A DNA stretch of 64,000 nucleotides from Ricinus communis (Eukaryota; Streptophyta; Magnoliopsida; Malpighiales; Euphorbiaceae). Under the pieces are notes generated by a model. The model was not told the origin of the DNA, searched no databases, and saw only the letters and a program-made list of their open reading frames with translations. A program made the translations under genes and the position numbers. Below, piece by piece: positions 12,073 through 23,152 of this stretch; the first letter of the stretch is position 1, and every line of letters starts with the position of its first letter. Location of the stretch: NCBI RefSeq assembly GCF_019578655.1, contig NC_063262.1:12531582-12595581 (forward strand), in the 5' to 3' direction.

Positions 12073-13330
12073 CTCCAATTGCGAAATCACTTGCATCATA
12101 TATTAGCTCAAAGGGAAGACTCCAATCCAGCGCTACCATAATTGGGGCATTAACTAGTTTGGCTTTTAGAAAGGTGAAGGCTGCCATACATTCCTCATTT
12201 AATATAAATTCAATATCCTTCTCCAAAAGCCTAGTAAGAGGTCTAGTTATTTTAGAGAAGTCTTTAATGAACCTGCGGTAAAAACCTGTATGCCCAAGAA
12301 AACTTCTAATAGCTTTGACAGATGAGGGAGGTGGTAGTTTCTTAATATTTTCAATCTTGGCTCGATCCACCTCAATTCCTTTACTAGAGATTTTTTATCT
12401 CAAAATAATGCCTTCTTGTACCATAAAATGATATTTCTCCCAATTCAGCTCTAGGTTGGTCTCCTTACATCTCACCAACACTCTCTCCAAATGCTCCAAA
12501 CATTCTTTAAAAGAATTTTCATGGACAGAAAAGTCATCCATGAAAACTTACATAATATCTTCAACCAAATCATCAAAGATAGCCATCATGCACCTCTAAA
12601 ATATGGTTAGTGCATTACACAATCCAAACAACATTCTTCTGTACGCAAAAGTCCCATAAGGGCATATGAATGTGGTCTTTTTCTGATTCTCAGGGGCTAT
12701 TGGAAGATGAAAATACCCTAATAAACCTTATAGAAAATAATGGTATTCATGCCCTGACAATCTCTCTAACATTTGATCAATGAATGGTAAAGGAAAATGA
12801 TCTCTTCTCGTGGCATTATTCAGCTTCTATAGTCGATGCACAATCTCCATCCTATCACAGTTCTTGTTGGGATCAACTCATTATTTTCATTTACCACAAC
12901 TGTCTTGTCTCCCTTCTTAGGCACTATTTATACTGGGCTTACCTAAGAACTGTCTGAAATGGGATAGATAATTCTGACATCAACAAGTTTAATCACTTCC
13001 TTCTTCACTACCTTTTTCATATTAGGATTGAGATGCCTTTGAGGTTGCACCACTGTTTTGAAATTTTCTTCCATGAGAATCTTATGTGTGAAAAAAGAAG
13101 GACTGATTCCCTTTGTATTTGTTATCTTCCAAGCTATTGTCCTCTTCCTCCTTCTCAAGACTTCCAATAGCTTAGCCTTTTGATCATTCAGTAATGCAAA
13201 ACTGATTATTACTGGAAGCTTGGATCCTTCCATCAGAAAGGCGTATTTCAAGTGTTTGGGAAGTTGTTTGAGTTCCAAAGAAGGAGGATCTTCAATAGAA
13301 GGCTCCATTCTTTCCTTATTGGGCATCTCT
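12073..13330 (-). pseudogene. Athila-like reverse transcriptase and RNase H 5' half
   Basis: Minus-strand reading starts near 13326 with the segment before RT (SLELKQLPKHLKYAFL, LPVIISFALL, then RRRKRTIAWKITNTKGISP). The middle of RT, where the catalytic aspartates lie, is broken by stops (12380-12940). The thumb and connection are again readable from 12370: VKAIRSFLGHTGFYRRFIKD, followed by the RNase H start PFELIYDASDFAIGAV. The frame then runs into the solo LTR at 12067. The order and residues are those of Ty3/gypsy pol. It cannot encode an active enzyme. Confidence 0.9.
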
Positions 13331-13382
13331 ATAGGTTTGAAAACTGCTTTCTCATTAGCTTCGCTGCCTCAAGGTAGGCTAG

Positions 13383-13820
13383 CTACTCTAGAGCTCCTAG
13401 CATCTCACATTTCTCCTGTTCATGTACCAAACACAACTCCAAAGGATCTTTAGCAATAATAGACGAAATATAATTTATAGTCTCATGTTCAACTCTATCA
13501 TTACTAATACCTATGTCATCGAGTACAAGCGGATGTTTTATGGCATTAGAAATCTGAAACGTCACTTATTCTTCTCCTACCCTAAGAATGAACTTACCAT
13601 CATGAACATCAATGATGGCTCTAGCTGTAGCAAGAAAGGGTATTCCTAAAATAAGGGAAGCATCGACAGATTCATCTATATCCATAACCATAAAATTCAT
13701 AGAAAAAATGAACTCATGAACCTTAATCAACAAGTCCTCAATGATACCCCTAGGATATACAACAGATTTATTAGCTAATTGAATGCTCATGAGTGTTAGT
13801 TTAGGTTTTTCCATAAGTTA
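13383..13820 (-). pseudogene. Athila-like aspartic protease region
   Basis: Minus-strand frames carry the C-terminal part of a retropepsin-like domain as seen in Athila-type pol: KPKLTLMSIQLANKSVVYPR, IEDLLIKVHEFIF, then DASLILGIPFLATARAIIDV and GKFILRVGEE. The catalytic D-S/T-G motif should lie just upstream, around 13830-13950, in a segment disturbed by an 83-bp tandem duplication and a stop. The protease would mature Gag-Pol in an active element; here it is non-functional. Confidence 0.8.
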
Positions 13821-13918
13821 TAAGGCATAACACTAGGATATACAACTGATTTATTAGCTAATTGAATGCTCATGAGTGTTAGTTTAGGTTTTTCCATAAG
13901 TTATAAGGCATAACACTA
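13753..13918. repeat. 83-bp tandem duplication in protease region
   Basis: Units 13753-13835 and 13836-13918 appear identical except for one A/T difference. An 83-bp unit shifts the reading frame, so it also breaks the protease gene. The near identity shows it is much younger than the element. Confidence 0.9.
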
Positions 13919-14179
13919 AAGCTAGCCCTTAAATCAACTAGCGCATTATCAACATTTAGATTACCAATAAAGCAAGGAATATTAAGACTTCCTAGGTCTT
14001 GTGATTTCTTTGTTAATCTTCTTTGAAAGATCACTGAACTCTTTCCCGACAATTACACCATTGACACTTGCTCGAGCTTCCTCTTGTTAGAAAGGAGTTC
14101 CTTTAAGAATTTAGTGTACTTGAGTATCTACGATAGAGTTTCCATAAAAGGCATGTTAATATGCAATTATTTAAATAGT

Positions 14180-15600
14180 TTAAGAAACTTGTGCATCTAG
14201 TTTATCCTTCTGAAGGCGAGCTGGAAAGGGTATTCTAGGTTGATATTCCTTCACAAAAGGGGCAGGCTTTAGTGTTGTTTCTACTTTATCCTTAATTTCA
14301 GCCTGTGTACCCTCTTTTTCATCATTAACCTTCTCAGTTATAGTAGATTCTTCATCTACTTCTTTCAGCTTAGACTTTAGTTCTTTATCACTGCGCAATG
14401 TAATAACCTTAAGCTACTCCTTTGGGTTAGCTTCTATGTTGCTTGGCAAACTTTCTTGAGGTCTTTCACTCAAAAGCTTTGTGATCTGCCCACTTGATTC
14501 TCTAAATTCTGAATTGAAGCTTGCTGGTTTCTAAGGGTAGTCTTAGTAGTCTAGAACCTTATTTCAGATGCAGATATAAATTTCTCCATCATCTTCTTTA
14601 GATTACTCCTTCTAGGAGGACCCTACGGTTGATTTTATTGCTGAAAACCTGGAGGTGGAGGTTTCTGTTGATTCTAATTCTCTCAAGAAAAATTTGGATA
14701 ATTTCTCCACCCCAGGTTATAGGTATTGCTGTAGAGGTTATTCTGCTGCCTATGAGCATTTCCCACATAATCAACATGCTCCAACTTAGTGAAAGTGTTT
14801 CCATTTTGACAATCTTAACTCTGATGACTACCCCCACACCAATCAAAATTTATAACTTTTGCTTGTCTTCCAGATGTAGACATGGTCATGGCCTTTAGCT
14901 GTGCATTCATAGCTACCATAAGGTCTACCGCATGGACTCCACTTCCTTTGGCTGGAACTTGCTCTCTGGGATTCTGCCACTGGTAGTTCGTGACTGCCAT
15001 ATCCTCAATAAGATCCATAGCTTGCTCATGAGTCTTATTGTTTAGTGATCCACCTGTTGCAACATTAATAGACTGCTTACTTGCATAATTCAATCCATTA
15101 AAGAACATTTGAATTTGCAGCCATAAAGGTAAACCATGGTGTAGACAACTCCTCAATAAATCCTTGAAATGTTCCCAGCAATTGTATAAAGTATCATTCT
15201 CTTACTGAAGAAGCCCTGCTCTGACATTCCTCAACTTGGCCGTCTTAGAAGGTGGAAAGTATTTCTCCAAGAATTTCTAGGCCAACTGATTCCAAGTCTT
15301 AAATGTTCCCGCTGGAAATAATTTCAACCACTTTTTTGGCTTATCCCTTAACGAGAATGGGAATAGCCTCAACCGAATAGCATCATCCGATACCCTATTA
15401 ATCTTGAAGGTATTGTAGATCTCTAGAAAATTATCCAAATGGGTGTTTGGATCCTCATTGGATAAACCGTCAAACATGTAATTATTTTGCACCATCTGAA
15501 TAATGTTGGGCTTGATCTTAAAATTATTTGCTGCAACATTCAGCCTCACAATACTCGATGTAGCCCCATTAAGAGTTGGTTATACATACTCTTGCATGGT
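14180..15600 (-). pseudogene. Athila-like gag
   Basis: Reading the minus strand from about 15550: KIKPNIIQMVQNN, then GLSNEDPNTHLDNFLEI, DDAIRLRLFPFSLRDKPKKW and TFKTWNQLA, all typical of the Athila capsid region. After frameshifts the next frame (15156-14815) carries GLNYASKQSINVATGGSL, NKTHEQAMDLIEDMA and a zinc-finger-like start FDWCGGSHQS. The segment LEHVDYVGN...QQNN is readable in a shifted frame near 14790-14720. The C-terminal frame (14398-14180) starts MRSDKELKS, matching the ITLRSGKEL region before protease. Several stops and shifts make this a pseudogene of the structural Gag protein. Confidence 0.9.
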
Positions 15601-15905
15601 TCTCTCCATAGGTGGAACTGCCATTCTACACTTTTACTCTTCTTGGTTTGCATCTCCTCTTTTATTCTGATTCTGTAACTCCTCCACCATTTCGGCTAAA
15701 GCTTGTTCTCATTCTTCTCTTTGCTGCTTCCTCAAAGTTCTTTCCAACTTTGGTTCGTAAATGAATAGTTTTGTCAAATTAGCTTGGGTCATACACAAAT
15801 TCAAGTACCTAAAGAAAATATAAATACAACAAAGATAAATCAAATGAAAATAAAATGCTAAATCACTAGCTTCTGAATTACTAATAATATCACAATATAA
15901 AAGAG

Positions 15906-15923
15906 TCCCCAACAATGGCTCCA
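15906..15923 (-). other. Element A primer-binding site (tRNA-Asp type)
   Basis: Just inside the 5' LTR (on the minus strand), the 18 bp read as a mutated version of the tRNA-Asp complement that is intact at 30011-30028. This confirms minus-strand orientation and the inner LTR boundary at 15930. Confidence 0.8.
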
Positions 15924-15929
15924 AAAACT

Positions 15930-17330
15930 TGATGCGCATTATCTGCACACAGTAAAGTGTACCGATCGTATCAAGTACTATAATGATAAGTAAGAGTATC
16001 GTTCCATTAGGGATCTAATTGTGAATACTACCTTCAATCTTATACTAATATGTAACAATCAAAATGTTATTTGGGTGTAATTATTATTTAAAAGTAAAAT
16101 AATCTTGAAAATAAAAATTAAAAGGATTAATAAATTTATCAAGGGTAAAACCTATTTAGGTAGTGAATCCCTCTAATAAGTTAAGTATTTCATGAAAAGA
16201 ACAACAATTAATTCAAATCAAGAGTTGAGTTAGCATTCCATAAAATTAGGTTTAAACCTTTCTCAAATGATTAAACCTTTAATTCCTAAGAGGAGGGAGA
16301 GGAATCTCTTCTCAAACCCACTCAGTTAGGTCACTCATTAAGATTAAGGAACTATTGAGTCAAAAGATCTTGTAGATCTATCTCTAGTATCCCAATTAAT
16401 CCTCAACCCTTAAAATGTGATCAATCCATAAAAAGTTATCTCTAATCAATTTATGAAAATAAATCCTAATCAATACGTCGACTTATCAATTAAAATAGAT
16501 AATTAAGAAATCAAAGGGACAACACAACTCATAAAAAAGATTGCATTAACTTTGAATCAATTTATACAAAATGAATTAGGATTCATCAATACCCAAATAG
16601 CAAGAAGATTAGTTCCTAGACATTACAATAAAGAAAAAAGATTAGGGGAAGAAGATCTCAAACTAGTCATGAAAGAGTAGAAATAAAAATCTTCAATCTT
16701 GAATCCTCAATCTTGACAAGCAATAAAGGAAATGATGTTTTTCCTTGAGAAAATACCAATCAAAACCCTAGAAATGAAAGAAAGATTAAGTTTCTAAGTT
16801 TTTCTCTCTTTAAAAATAAAAATATGATGAAACTCTCCTAACAAAACCTAAAAGTTTACTTTAATAGTGTATTTTTAAAGACCCACACGCATGCCACACG
16901 ATCCTCGTTCAAAATCCGCACTTAAAGATATCCTTTATTCACACAGAAAAGGCACACGGGCGTGTCGTCTTCCCGTGTCATTCTTTGAACAATCTACCAT
17001 TTTATGTCACTCACATGGGCAGGCCGCATGGGCGTGTGCCTCCCGAGTCATGCAAACCAACATTCTACCACTTTTAACACTTCACACAGGAAGGTCACAC
17101 AGGAAGCTTCTTCTCGTGTCATGCCCGTATGGCACTCCTGTCCTCAATGGTAGGTGCTCCTTAGCTGATTTTTCTTGTACTTTGAAGCTAAAACTTCCTC
17201 CCATCAAGCAAGCTCGCCAAATACCTAAAACGAAACTAAGAAAAAAGTATGACAAACAAATTAAACTCAATTTAAGGTGAAAAACTGAGGTAAAACAAGT
17301 TTTAAAAGTAAGTGCTACCATCACTTATCA
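15930..17330 (-). repeat. Element A 5' LTR (1401 bp)
   Basis: On the minus strand it starts TGATAAGTG and ends GCGCATCA. It matches 57095-58542 and parts of 7630 and 50564. The region 16880-17150 contains a cluster of short GC-rich words (cacacgggcgtgt, cccgtgtca and variants) in otherwise AT-rich DNA. The frame at 16891-17280 is the LTR read on the other strand and is unlikely to be a gene. Confidence 0.9.
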
Positions 17331-17335
17331 ATGGC
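17331..17335. repeat. Target-site duplication ATGGC, right of element A
   Basis: Matches 7625-7629 and fixes the right end of element A at 17330, with LTR termini TG...CA on the minus strand. Confidence 0.85.
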
Positions 17336-18085
17336 TCAAGTACAACCCTTATAAGAGTTTTACCTAGGCTAACTTTCAATTCTAAACCCAAGTATTTAGG
17401 CTAATACTCAAACCTCACAAGAGCATTCGAACTCTTACAACAACAAAAAATTATAGAAGTTGATTGCAAGAAGAAAGAAAGTTAATGCATAATAATTATA
17501 GGGTTTAGGAGGTTGTTGATCAAACATTTAAGGCATTTAGAGGTTGTTTTTATAGCATAGAAATCTCAAAGAGTCGTTACATATAAATCTCAAAACACAC
17601 ACAATATTTTGCTTTAAGATAGTGCATTAAATGCACTAGCAGAGTGCAAATTGCGGTCACACTTCTTGCATCATAGTCGTGAATCTTAAAAAGTCACCAA
17701 TGACTATCTGACGTGGCATAGAGACATTGGTTGGTTTAAAAATAACCGTTGGCAGTTTGCAATAATCACAACCCTTCATAAATTTTGCAGTTGCGCCCTT
17801 AAGGATAGCAATTATGATTTCAGCCTTAGAAAAGCCAAAAGCCTCTGCCTTAAAAATCATCATTTTTGCGGTCTCTATGGGTGCGGTCGCGATTTTCATC
17901 ATGAAAACTCTAGTAGCATTTGTCTTTAAACTTGAGCTTTTCGCAGTTGCGCTTTGAGAGGTGTAGTCGTGATTTTCATATAGACTTGGATTTTGAACTA
18001 TGATTTTTGCTACACAAACAAACTTAAAAGTCATTAGTTAAGACTGGATTTGAATGTCAAGATCGAAATCAGGGACTCTAGCCAT
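17331..18085 (-). mobile_element. SIRE-like LTR remnant, right part
   Basis: Continues the LTR interrupted at 7629. It keeps the general order seen in the SIRE LTRs, including an end segment 'gtcaagatcgaaatca' comparable to the SIRE LTR end 'gttaagatcaaaat'. It also has a cluster of GC-rich words (gcggtcgcgattttc and variants, 17650-17960) in the position where the SIRE LTRs have gccctcgc words. Sequence similarity is patchy, so the assignment is tentative. Confidence 0.45.
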
Positions 18086-19712
18086 ATAAAAATGATCTCA
18101 ACTAACAAAGGGCAAAAGCACTCATGTTTATAATTGCCCTTATGACTAAAGATTAATAGCCTCATAATCAGCAAGTTGCCCCGACGATATTTTATAATCG
18201 TAAAAGAATGAAGATTATTCAAGGTTCAGTCGTGATTATATGAGTTCCCCCTTAACATGCATGTCGTGCATGTGACTTCTTGCTCACCCCTGCGAGTCTT
18301 TAAAGCAAAGAAAATTGACGAAACGGGCTTTTGTAGTTTGAGAGTGCCTTTATGACTCTCGCCCCCATGAGCTTAGAAGTCGTCCCTCGTGACAAATCGA
18401 GCAACTCAAATTTGAGTTGAGCGCTATGCTAGTCGCCCAACAATCTTGCATTTATAGCGATAGTTGAAAAAAAATTATATTAATTGAAGCTCCAACAACT
18501 TTATTTTTCAAGGAAGTATTTCAACTTCAACTTTTAATCTTCCTAGGGTTAACTAACACTTTTTTGAGCTATCATTATTGATAGTCAATTCTTATAACAA
18601 CGAGAAATCTATTTTCTCTTTCTAAGTGTATTAATTGATTCTTGAGAAGAATCAAGTTGGTAGTTGAATATATTAATCCTTATATTCATTATTCTTTAAT
18701 GAGATTGAGTACTTGGTTAAAGATTAATAACTCTTGTAACTTAGATTTAAAATCTTAGATTGTGAGACCTTATGAAATCGTGAATCAAGTGAGTATGAGT
18801 CAATTATATAATATTTGAATATTTTTATGCGAGCTTATAAAATACAAAAGTTTGAGTCTACACTTTAAGTAGATTGTTTAATAGATTAAACTCTTATTTA
18901 CAATTGAAGAGAAAACATAAATTTTGAGAGCCAAACCTCTACAAATGGAAGTAATTTCTTTTTTCTCTCTAAAAAAAACCTTGCCTTAATTATTTCATCA
19001 TTTATTCTTTTCAAATCAATTTTAAATTTTCCACTCTGTTTTCATAAAATATCAATTCACCTCTATTCTTGTGTGCTCATGGTCTTTTAATTTGTAATAG
19101 ATTTGAGTTTAATAATTAGTTTAGAATTGAAGCTTTAAGCTTTAATGGAAGTTATTAGCTTTCATTGAGGACTATTGAATTCTTAATCAAATCAAAAATA
19201 AAAATATAAGACTTTAATAAAATAAAATAAAAAATAAAAAGTTTTTAAAAAATAAAAAAAAATTTAAGATTTAAAAGTGCATTTTACGTATTAAATACCA
19301 CCTTCAAAGTAACAATCCTTCGCCTATAAAATATTATATTGTGTGTTAGCCACCGCTCGCTGAAAATCCAAAATTAACAACCGTATACTATTCATGATAA
19401 GGTTAGAAGAACTTCAGAGAAAGATAAGAGATTTTTCAAAAATTAATTCTTCTTAAAAATAACAGAATTGGAAGAACACGTGAACTTGTAGAAGTTCGAG
19501 GATGCAATTGTAATTGCCTCATAAATCTATCTGAGCCATTCATTGTTTTACAATTTTATGCATTACTTTATTCGACTAGAAAATGTCCTTTTATTTTTGT
19601 TTTACTAATGCTAATGCACTGGTTGCTCTTGAAAGAGAACCAAATTAACCAGAAGTGATCCACGAAACAGAGAAACAGAAGTGAGGACAAAAAAGCAAAA
19701 CAAAAAATATCA
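18086..19712. other. Upstream region of the ABCG gene
   Basis: AT-rich DNA without a recognised gene or repeat. It should contain the promoter and 5' leader of the ABCG gene at 19713; a TATA-like site is listed separately. No other promoter element can be assigned with confidence. Confidence 0.5.
19325..19332 (+). promoter_or_regulatory. Candidate TATA box of the ABCG gene
   Basis: TATAAAAT lies 388 bp upstream of the start codon and is the best TATA-like match close to the gene. It would imply a 5' leader of roughly 350 bp. In AT-rich DNA such a match is only suggestive. Confidence 0.35.
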
Positions 19713-21614
19713 ATGAGGAAACAAGGCTGTGAGATCGAAGCAAGAGGGATCAACTACAAGATTTCCACCAAGGAAACAGAGTTAAATCTTTTGAAAATCT
19801 TCAACAAAGATCAAGAACCGAAATCCCCTGGTATAAAGCATGTTCTGAAAGAAGTAAATTGTAAAGCAAAACCTTGGGAAATCCTTGCAATTGTTGGTCC
19901 AAGTGGTGCTGGAAAATCATCCTTACTTGAAGTCCTAGCCGGAAGATTTGCCCCGCAAAATGGTTCAATTTTTGTCAATCAAAGTCCTATGGACAAAGCT
20001 CAGTTCAACAAGATTTCAGGCTATGTTACACAAAGAGACACCCTTTTTCCTCTCCTTACAGTTGAAGAAACTCTCATGTTTAGTGCCAAGCTGCGTCTCA
20101 GGCTTCCTCATTCTCAACTGAGATCCAGGGTGAAGTCCTTGGTTCATGAACTAGGCCTCGACCATGTCGCAACGACTCGGGTCGGCGATGACAGGGTTCG
20201 CGGGATATCTGGCGGTGAAAGGCGGCGTGTTTCTATAGGAGTTGATGTCATACATGACCCTGAAGTACTGATTCTTGATGAGCCAACTTCAGGTCTTGAT
20301 AGTACTTCTGCTCTGCAAATTATTGATATGCTCAAGGTCATGGCAGAGACAAGAGGTAGAACTATAATACTAAGCATTCACCAGCCTGGGTTTCGCATTG
20401 TAAAGCTGTTGAATTCAATTCTTTTGATGGCTAATGGATCGGTTTTGCATCATGGGACTGTAGATCAGCTTGGTGTTAATTTGAGGAATATCGGGTTGGA
20501 GCTTCCTCTTCATTTCAACGTTGTTGAGTTTGCCATCGAATCCATTGAAGTTATTCAACAGCAGCAGATAAAAGTGGTTGGCCAAGAAGTGCAGCTTCAA
20601 GTTCCTTCATCAACAGCACAACTACAGATCAAGAAAGCAGAGGAGGTTGGTGAGAGTAGAAGTGGCAAGTTCACTCTTCAACAACTCTTTCAACAATCTA
20701 AGGTTGTTGACGAGGACATTATTGATGTAGGGATTGATATTCCTCGAGGTTTTGCAAATTCAAGATTGCAGGAGATAGTAATTCTCACTCATAGATTCTC
20801 CAAGAACATCTTTCGAACCAAGGAGCTCTTTGCATGTAGAACCATTCAGATGCTGATTTGTGGGATTGTTTTGGGTTCCATCTTTTGCAATGTTAAAGAT
20901 GATATAGCAGGAGCAGAAGAAAGGGTAGGCCTATTTGCTTTTATATTGACATTTTTGCTCTCTTGCACAACAGAAGCTCTACCAATCTTCTTGCAAGAGA
21001 GGGAGATTCTAATGAAGGAGACATCCTGCGGAAGCTACAGAGTCTCATCATATGCGATTGCGAACGGGCTTGTTTACCTGCCATTTCTACTTATTCTGGC
21101 AATATTATTTTCAGTCCCATTATACTGGCTAGTCGGTCTAAATCCAAGTGTCTCTGCATTCATGCACTTCCTGCTATTAATATGGATGATTCTTTACACT
21201 GCGAATTCGGTTGTGGTATGTTTCAGTGCTCTGGTGCCTAATTTCATCGTTGGAAATTCAGTGATATCAGGAGTAATGGGATCCTTCTTTCTGTTCTCTG
21301 GCTACTTCATATCAAAGCATGGGATACCAAACTACTGGATTTTCATGCATTACATATCCTTGTTTAAGTATCCATTTGAAGGGTTCCTGATAAACGAGTT
21401 CTCAAAATCAGGGAAATGCCTGCAATACATGTTGGGTGCTTGCATGGTTAGTGGAGAAGATGTCCTCAGAGAAGAAGGATATGGAGAAGAAAGTAGGTGG
21501 AGAAATGTGGCGATCATGGCTTCTTTCATCTTCTTTTACAGATTCATTTCTTATGTTATTCTTAGATGTCGATGCTCTGTCACAACTCTCAAGGCCAGCA
21601 GTGCTGCTCGCTAG
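19713..21614 (+). CDS. ABC transporter G family half-transporter (ABCG5/ABCG10 type)
   Basis: A single uninterrupted exon of 633 codons, the only intact ordinary gene here. The N-terminal ATPase domain has Walker A GPSGAGKS (62-69), Q-loop glutamine near 107, signature ISGGERRR (165-172), Walker B with catalytic Glu (LILDEPTSG, 186-194) and H-loop His223 (SIHQP). About six membrane segments follow (roughly 376-392, 405-425, 444-470, 480-505, 512-533, 600-618), with the ABCG motif NIFRTKELF before the first. Domain order (nucleotide-binding then membrane) and length are those of half-size ABCG (WBC) proteins, which pair up to export lipids, cutin or suberin precursors or hormones across the plasma membrane. 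Plant members of the ABCG5/10 group are often intronless, as here. All catalytic motifs are present. The substrate cannot be read from sequence. The start is the first ATG of the frame and begins a normal ABCG N-terminus. Confidence 0.95.
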   Translation: MRKQGCEIEARGINYKISTKETELNLLKIFNKDQEPKSPGIKHVLKEVNCKAKPWEILAIVGPSGAGKSSLLEVLAGRFAPQNGSIFVNQSPMDKAQFNKISGYVTQRDTLFPLLTVEETLMFSAKLRLRLPHSQLRSRVKSLVHELGLDHVATTRVGDDRVRGISGGERRRVSIGVDVIHDPEVLILDEPTSGLDSTSALQIIDMLKVMAETRGRTIILSIHQPGFRIVKLLNSILLMANGSVLHHGTVDQLGVNLRNIGLELPLHFNVVEFAIESIEVIQQQQIKVVGQEVQLQVPSSTAQLQIKKAEEVGESRSGKFTLQQLFQQSKVVDEDIIDVGIDIPRGFANSRLQEIVILTHRFSKNIFRTKELFACRTIQMLICGIVLGSIFCNVKDDIAGAEERVGLFAFILTFLLSCTTEALPIFLQEREILMKETSCGSYRVSSYAIANGLVYLPFLLILAILFSVPLYWLVGLNPSVSAFMHFLLLIWMILYTANSVVVCFSALVPNFIVGNSVISGVMGSFFLFSGYFISKHGIPNYWIFMHYISLFKYPFEGFLINEFSKSGKCLQYMLGACMVSGEDVLREEGYGEESRWRNVAIMASFIFFYRFISYVILRCRCSVTTLKASSAAR

Positions 21615-21626
21615 TTTCAGAATCAC

Positions 21627-21663
<37 letters not shown>

Positions 21664-21671
21664 TCTCTCTC
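21627..21671. repeat. (CT)n microsatellite in the ABCG 3' flank
   Basis: A CT run with one TAT interruption begins 12 bp after the stop codon, so it is probably in the 3' untranslated region. Confidence 0.93.
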
Positions 21672-21744
21672 ACGAGACTCAACAAGATGGTTCACATGTT
21701 CTTGGATTTTACTTAAGATAGCAGCCAAAAAAGAAAGATCAGGT

Positions 21745-21750
21745 AATAAA
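21745..21750 (+). terminator. Candidate poly(A) signal of the ABCG gene
   Basis: AATAAA lies 131 bp after the stop codon, a usual distance for a plant 3' end. Plant signals are loose, so this is a candidate only. Confidence 0.4.
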
Positions 21751-22611
21751 GAAAGGAAAAAGAAATGTATTATCTACCAACAATATTCATATTGTATCAA
21801 ACATGCTCTCCCTTCTTGTCTCTCTCCCTCTCTCTCTTGCATCTTTATTATTTTAGTTTCTAGCACTCATTTGAATTGAATTATTCTTATTTTTTTTAAC
21901 AAAAAATTTTAGACTTCCCAAAACTTAATTACTTGGTTGCTTTGAAATTATTTATTATTATTATTATTATTATTATTTTTGTAAAACTGTGTCGCCTAGC
22001 ATGCGCCACAGGAGCCTGGCTATTAGTTAAGGTTAGTGGCCGGGAAGGGGTTAATACCATAACATAAATATATTTAACTTCTGTACAATTTGAAGAGAAG
22101 TTTAAACTCAATTCTGATTTAAGAAAATCTTATTTTATATATGAATAGATTTATTTGTATATAAATTTTGTATTTGGTGTGTTAAAAATATAATTATATG
22201 ATTTATTTTAAATAAAAATAAATATTATGTTTAGAATAAACTATAATAAAAAAAATTGAAAAAAATTAAAATTGACAGAAATATTTAGTCTTTTAAAATT
22301 CATTAACTTATTAAAAAGGATAAACTTCATATTTATTTTTAGGATTTAGGTTAATTATAACTAATATCACAAATTTAATCGTATAGAATTCTAAATAAAT
22401 TTTTATCTCAATCTCATATAAATTTTAAATTTATAAATAAATTATATAGAATTTATAAAATTTATTTTAACTAAATACGATATAAATATCTTATATTTAA
22501 AAAAAAATATTTATTTAATAAATTCTTATACTAGAACCAAATTAATAAAATATAACTTATAAAATGAGACACTTAAAAAAGAATTCTTGTCATAAGAATG
22601 AAGCATTAATA
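21751..22611. other. Intergenic AT-rich DNA
   Basis: No gene or recognised repeat other than a TTA microsatellite at about 21948-21977. Confidence 0.5.
21948..21977. repeat. (TTA)n microsatellite
   Basis: About nine TTA units. Confidence 0.9.
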
Positions 22612-22794
22612 TACTACAAGGAAATTTATCTACAGTGAGGCAAAACTCCGTAAACTCATCATTAAAAGTTCTTAACGAGGGAAAAGAATTCCATTATCAC
22701 CCATGTTATTGTCACCGCGGTTAAAAGTAAATAATGATGAACATTAAATCTCGTCACTAAGTAAATAATGATGAACATTAAAAGTAAATAATAG
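22612..22794 (+). mobile_element. Possible CACTA-type DNA transposon end
   Basis: Starts TACTACAAGGAAATTT, one base from the CACTACAAG terminus usual for plant CACTA elements. Subterminal short repeats follow, including the block 'gtaaataatgatgaac' at about 22727 and 22761, and words such as 'cgtcact' and 'gtcaccgcgg'. Copia-1 is inserted in it, and similar sequence continues at 34083. No opposite terminus was found, so the class is tentative. Confidence 0.35.
22790..22794. repeat. Target-site duplication AATAG, left of copia-1
   Basis: Identical to 34078-34082 on the other side of copia-1. Confidence 0.92.
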
Positions 22795-23086
22795 TGTTAA
22801 AGACCAACAGAAGAAAGAGTTACCCAGTCAAATAAACAAGAACCAAAGGGTAAAGGACTAAACTGGCGAGAAAGGAAAAAAGGGAGCAACCTTTCTTCCC
22901 TAAGGAAGAAAGGTCACTTCAACCCATCCAAGATCAGAAAAATGAACGTTAACATAGACATAGGAGCTAAACTGGTAGCTTAAGGACCGTTACAAAGCTC
23001 AACCATGTATATAACAAAGCATACTCATTTGTAATACTTAGAATTCATACTGTAAAGAAATCATCATTGTACAAATATATTTCACA
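22795..23086 (+). repeat. Copia-1 5' LTR (292 bp)
   Basis: Ends TTTCACA directly before the primer-binding site. It matches the 3' LTR at about 98% of aligned positions by eye. Confidence 0.95.
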
Positions 23087-23100
23087 TGGTATCAGAGCAG
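23087..23100 (+). other. Copia-1 primer-binding site (initiator tRNA-Met type)
   Basis: TGGTATCAGAGCAG abuts the 5' LTR. It is the usual plant copia primer site complementary to the 3' end of initiator tRNA-Met. Confidence 0.95.
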
Positions 23101-23152
23101 GTTTAACCTATCATCATCTACCCCCTCTTAAACACAGAATCAAATATTCAAA

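Larger units (their letters stand above)
7630..17330 (-). mobile_element. Athila-like Ty3/gypsy element A (decayed, nested)
   Basis: The element runs on the minus strand from a 5' LTR on the right (15930-17330) to a truncated 3' LTR on the left (7630-8337). A perfect 5-bp duplication ATGGC lies outside both ends (7625-7629 and 17331-17335). The primer-binding site resembles tRNA-Asp, and gag, protease, RT, RNase H and an integrase zinc-binding region follow in the Ty3/gypsy order. Gag residues (NEDPNTHL, DDAIRLRLFPFSLRDK) are typical of the Athila lineage. Coding regions carry stops and frameshifts, the integrase core is missing, and RNase H is split by a solo LTR (9458-12067). Without that insertion the element would be about 7.1 kb. 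The two LTRs differ at roughly one site in seven by eye, so it is old. Confidence 0.92.

Noticed and set aside
16891..17280. 129-codon plus-strand frame
   Set aside because: It lies within the element A LTR and consists of the GC-rich cluster read through; no domain.
17657..18034. 125-codon minus-strand frame
   Set aside because: It lies in the SIRE-like LTR remnant and its Lys/Ala-rich translation follows the repeated GC-rich words.
21408..21728. Minus-strand frame with a long Arg/Glu run
   Set aside because: It is the (CT)n microsatellite and the antisense of the ABCG gene end.
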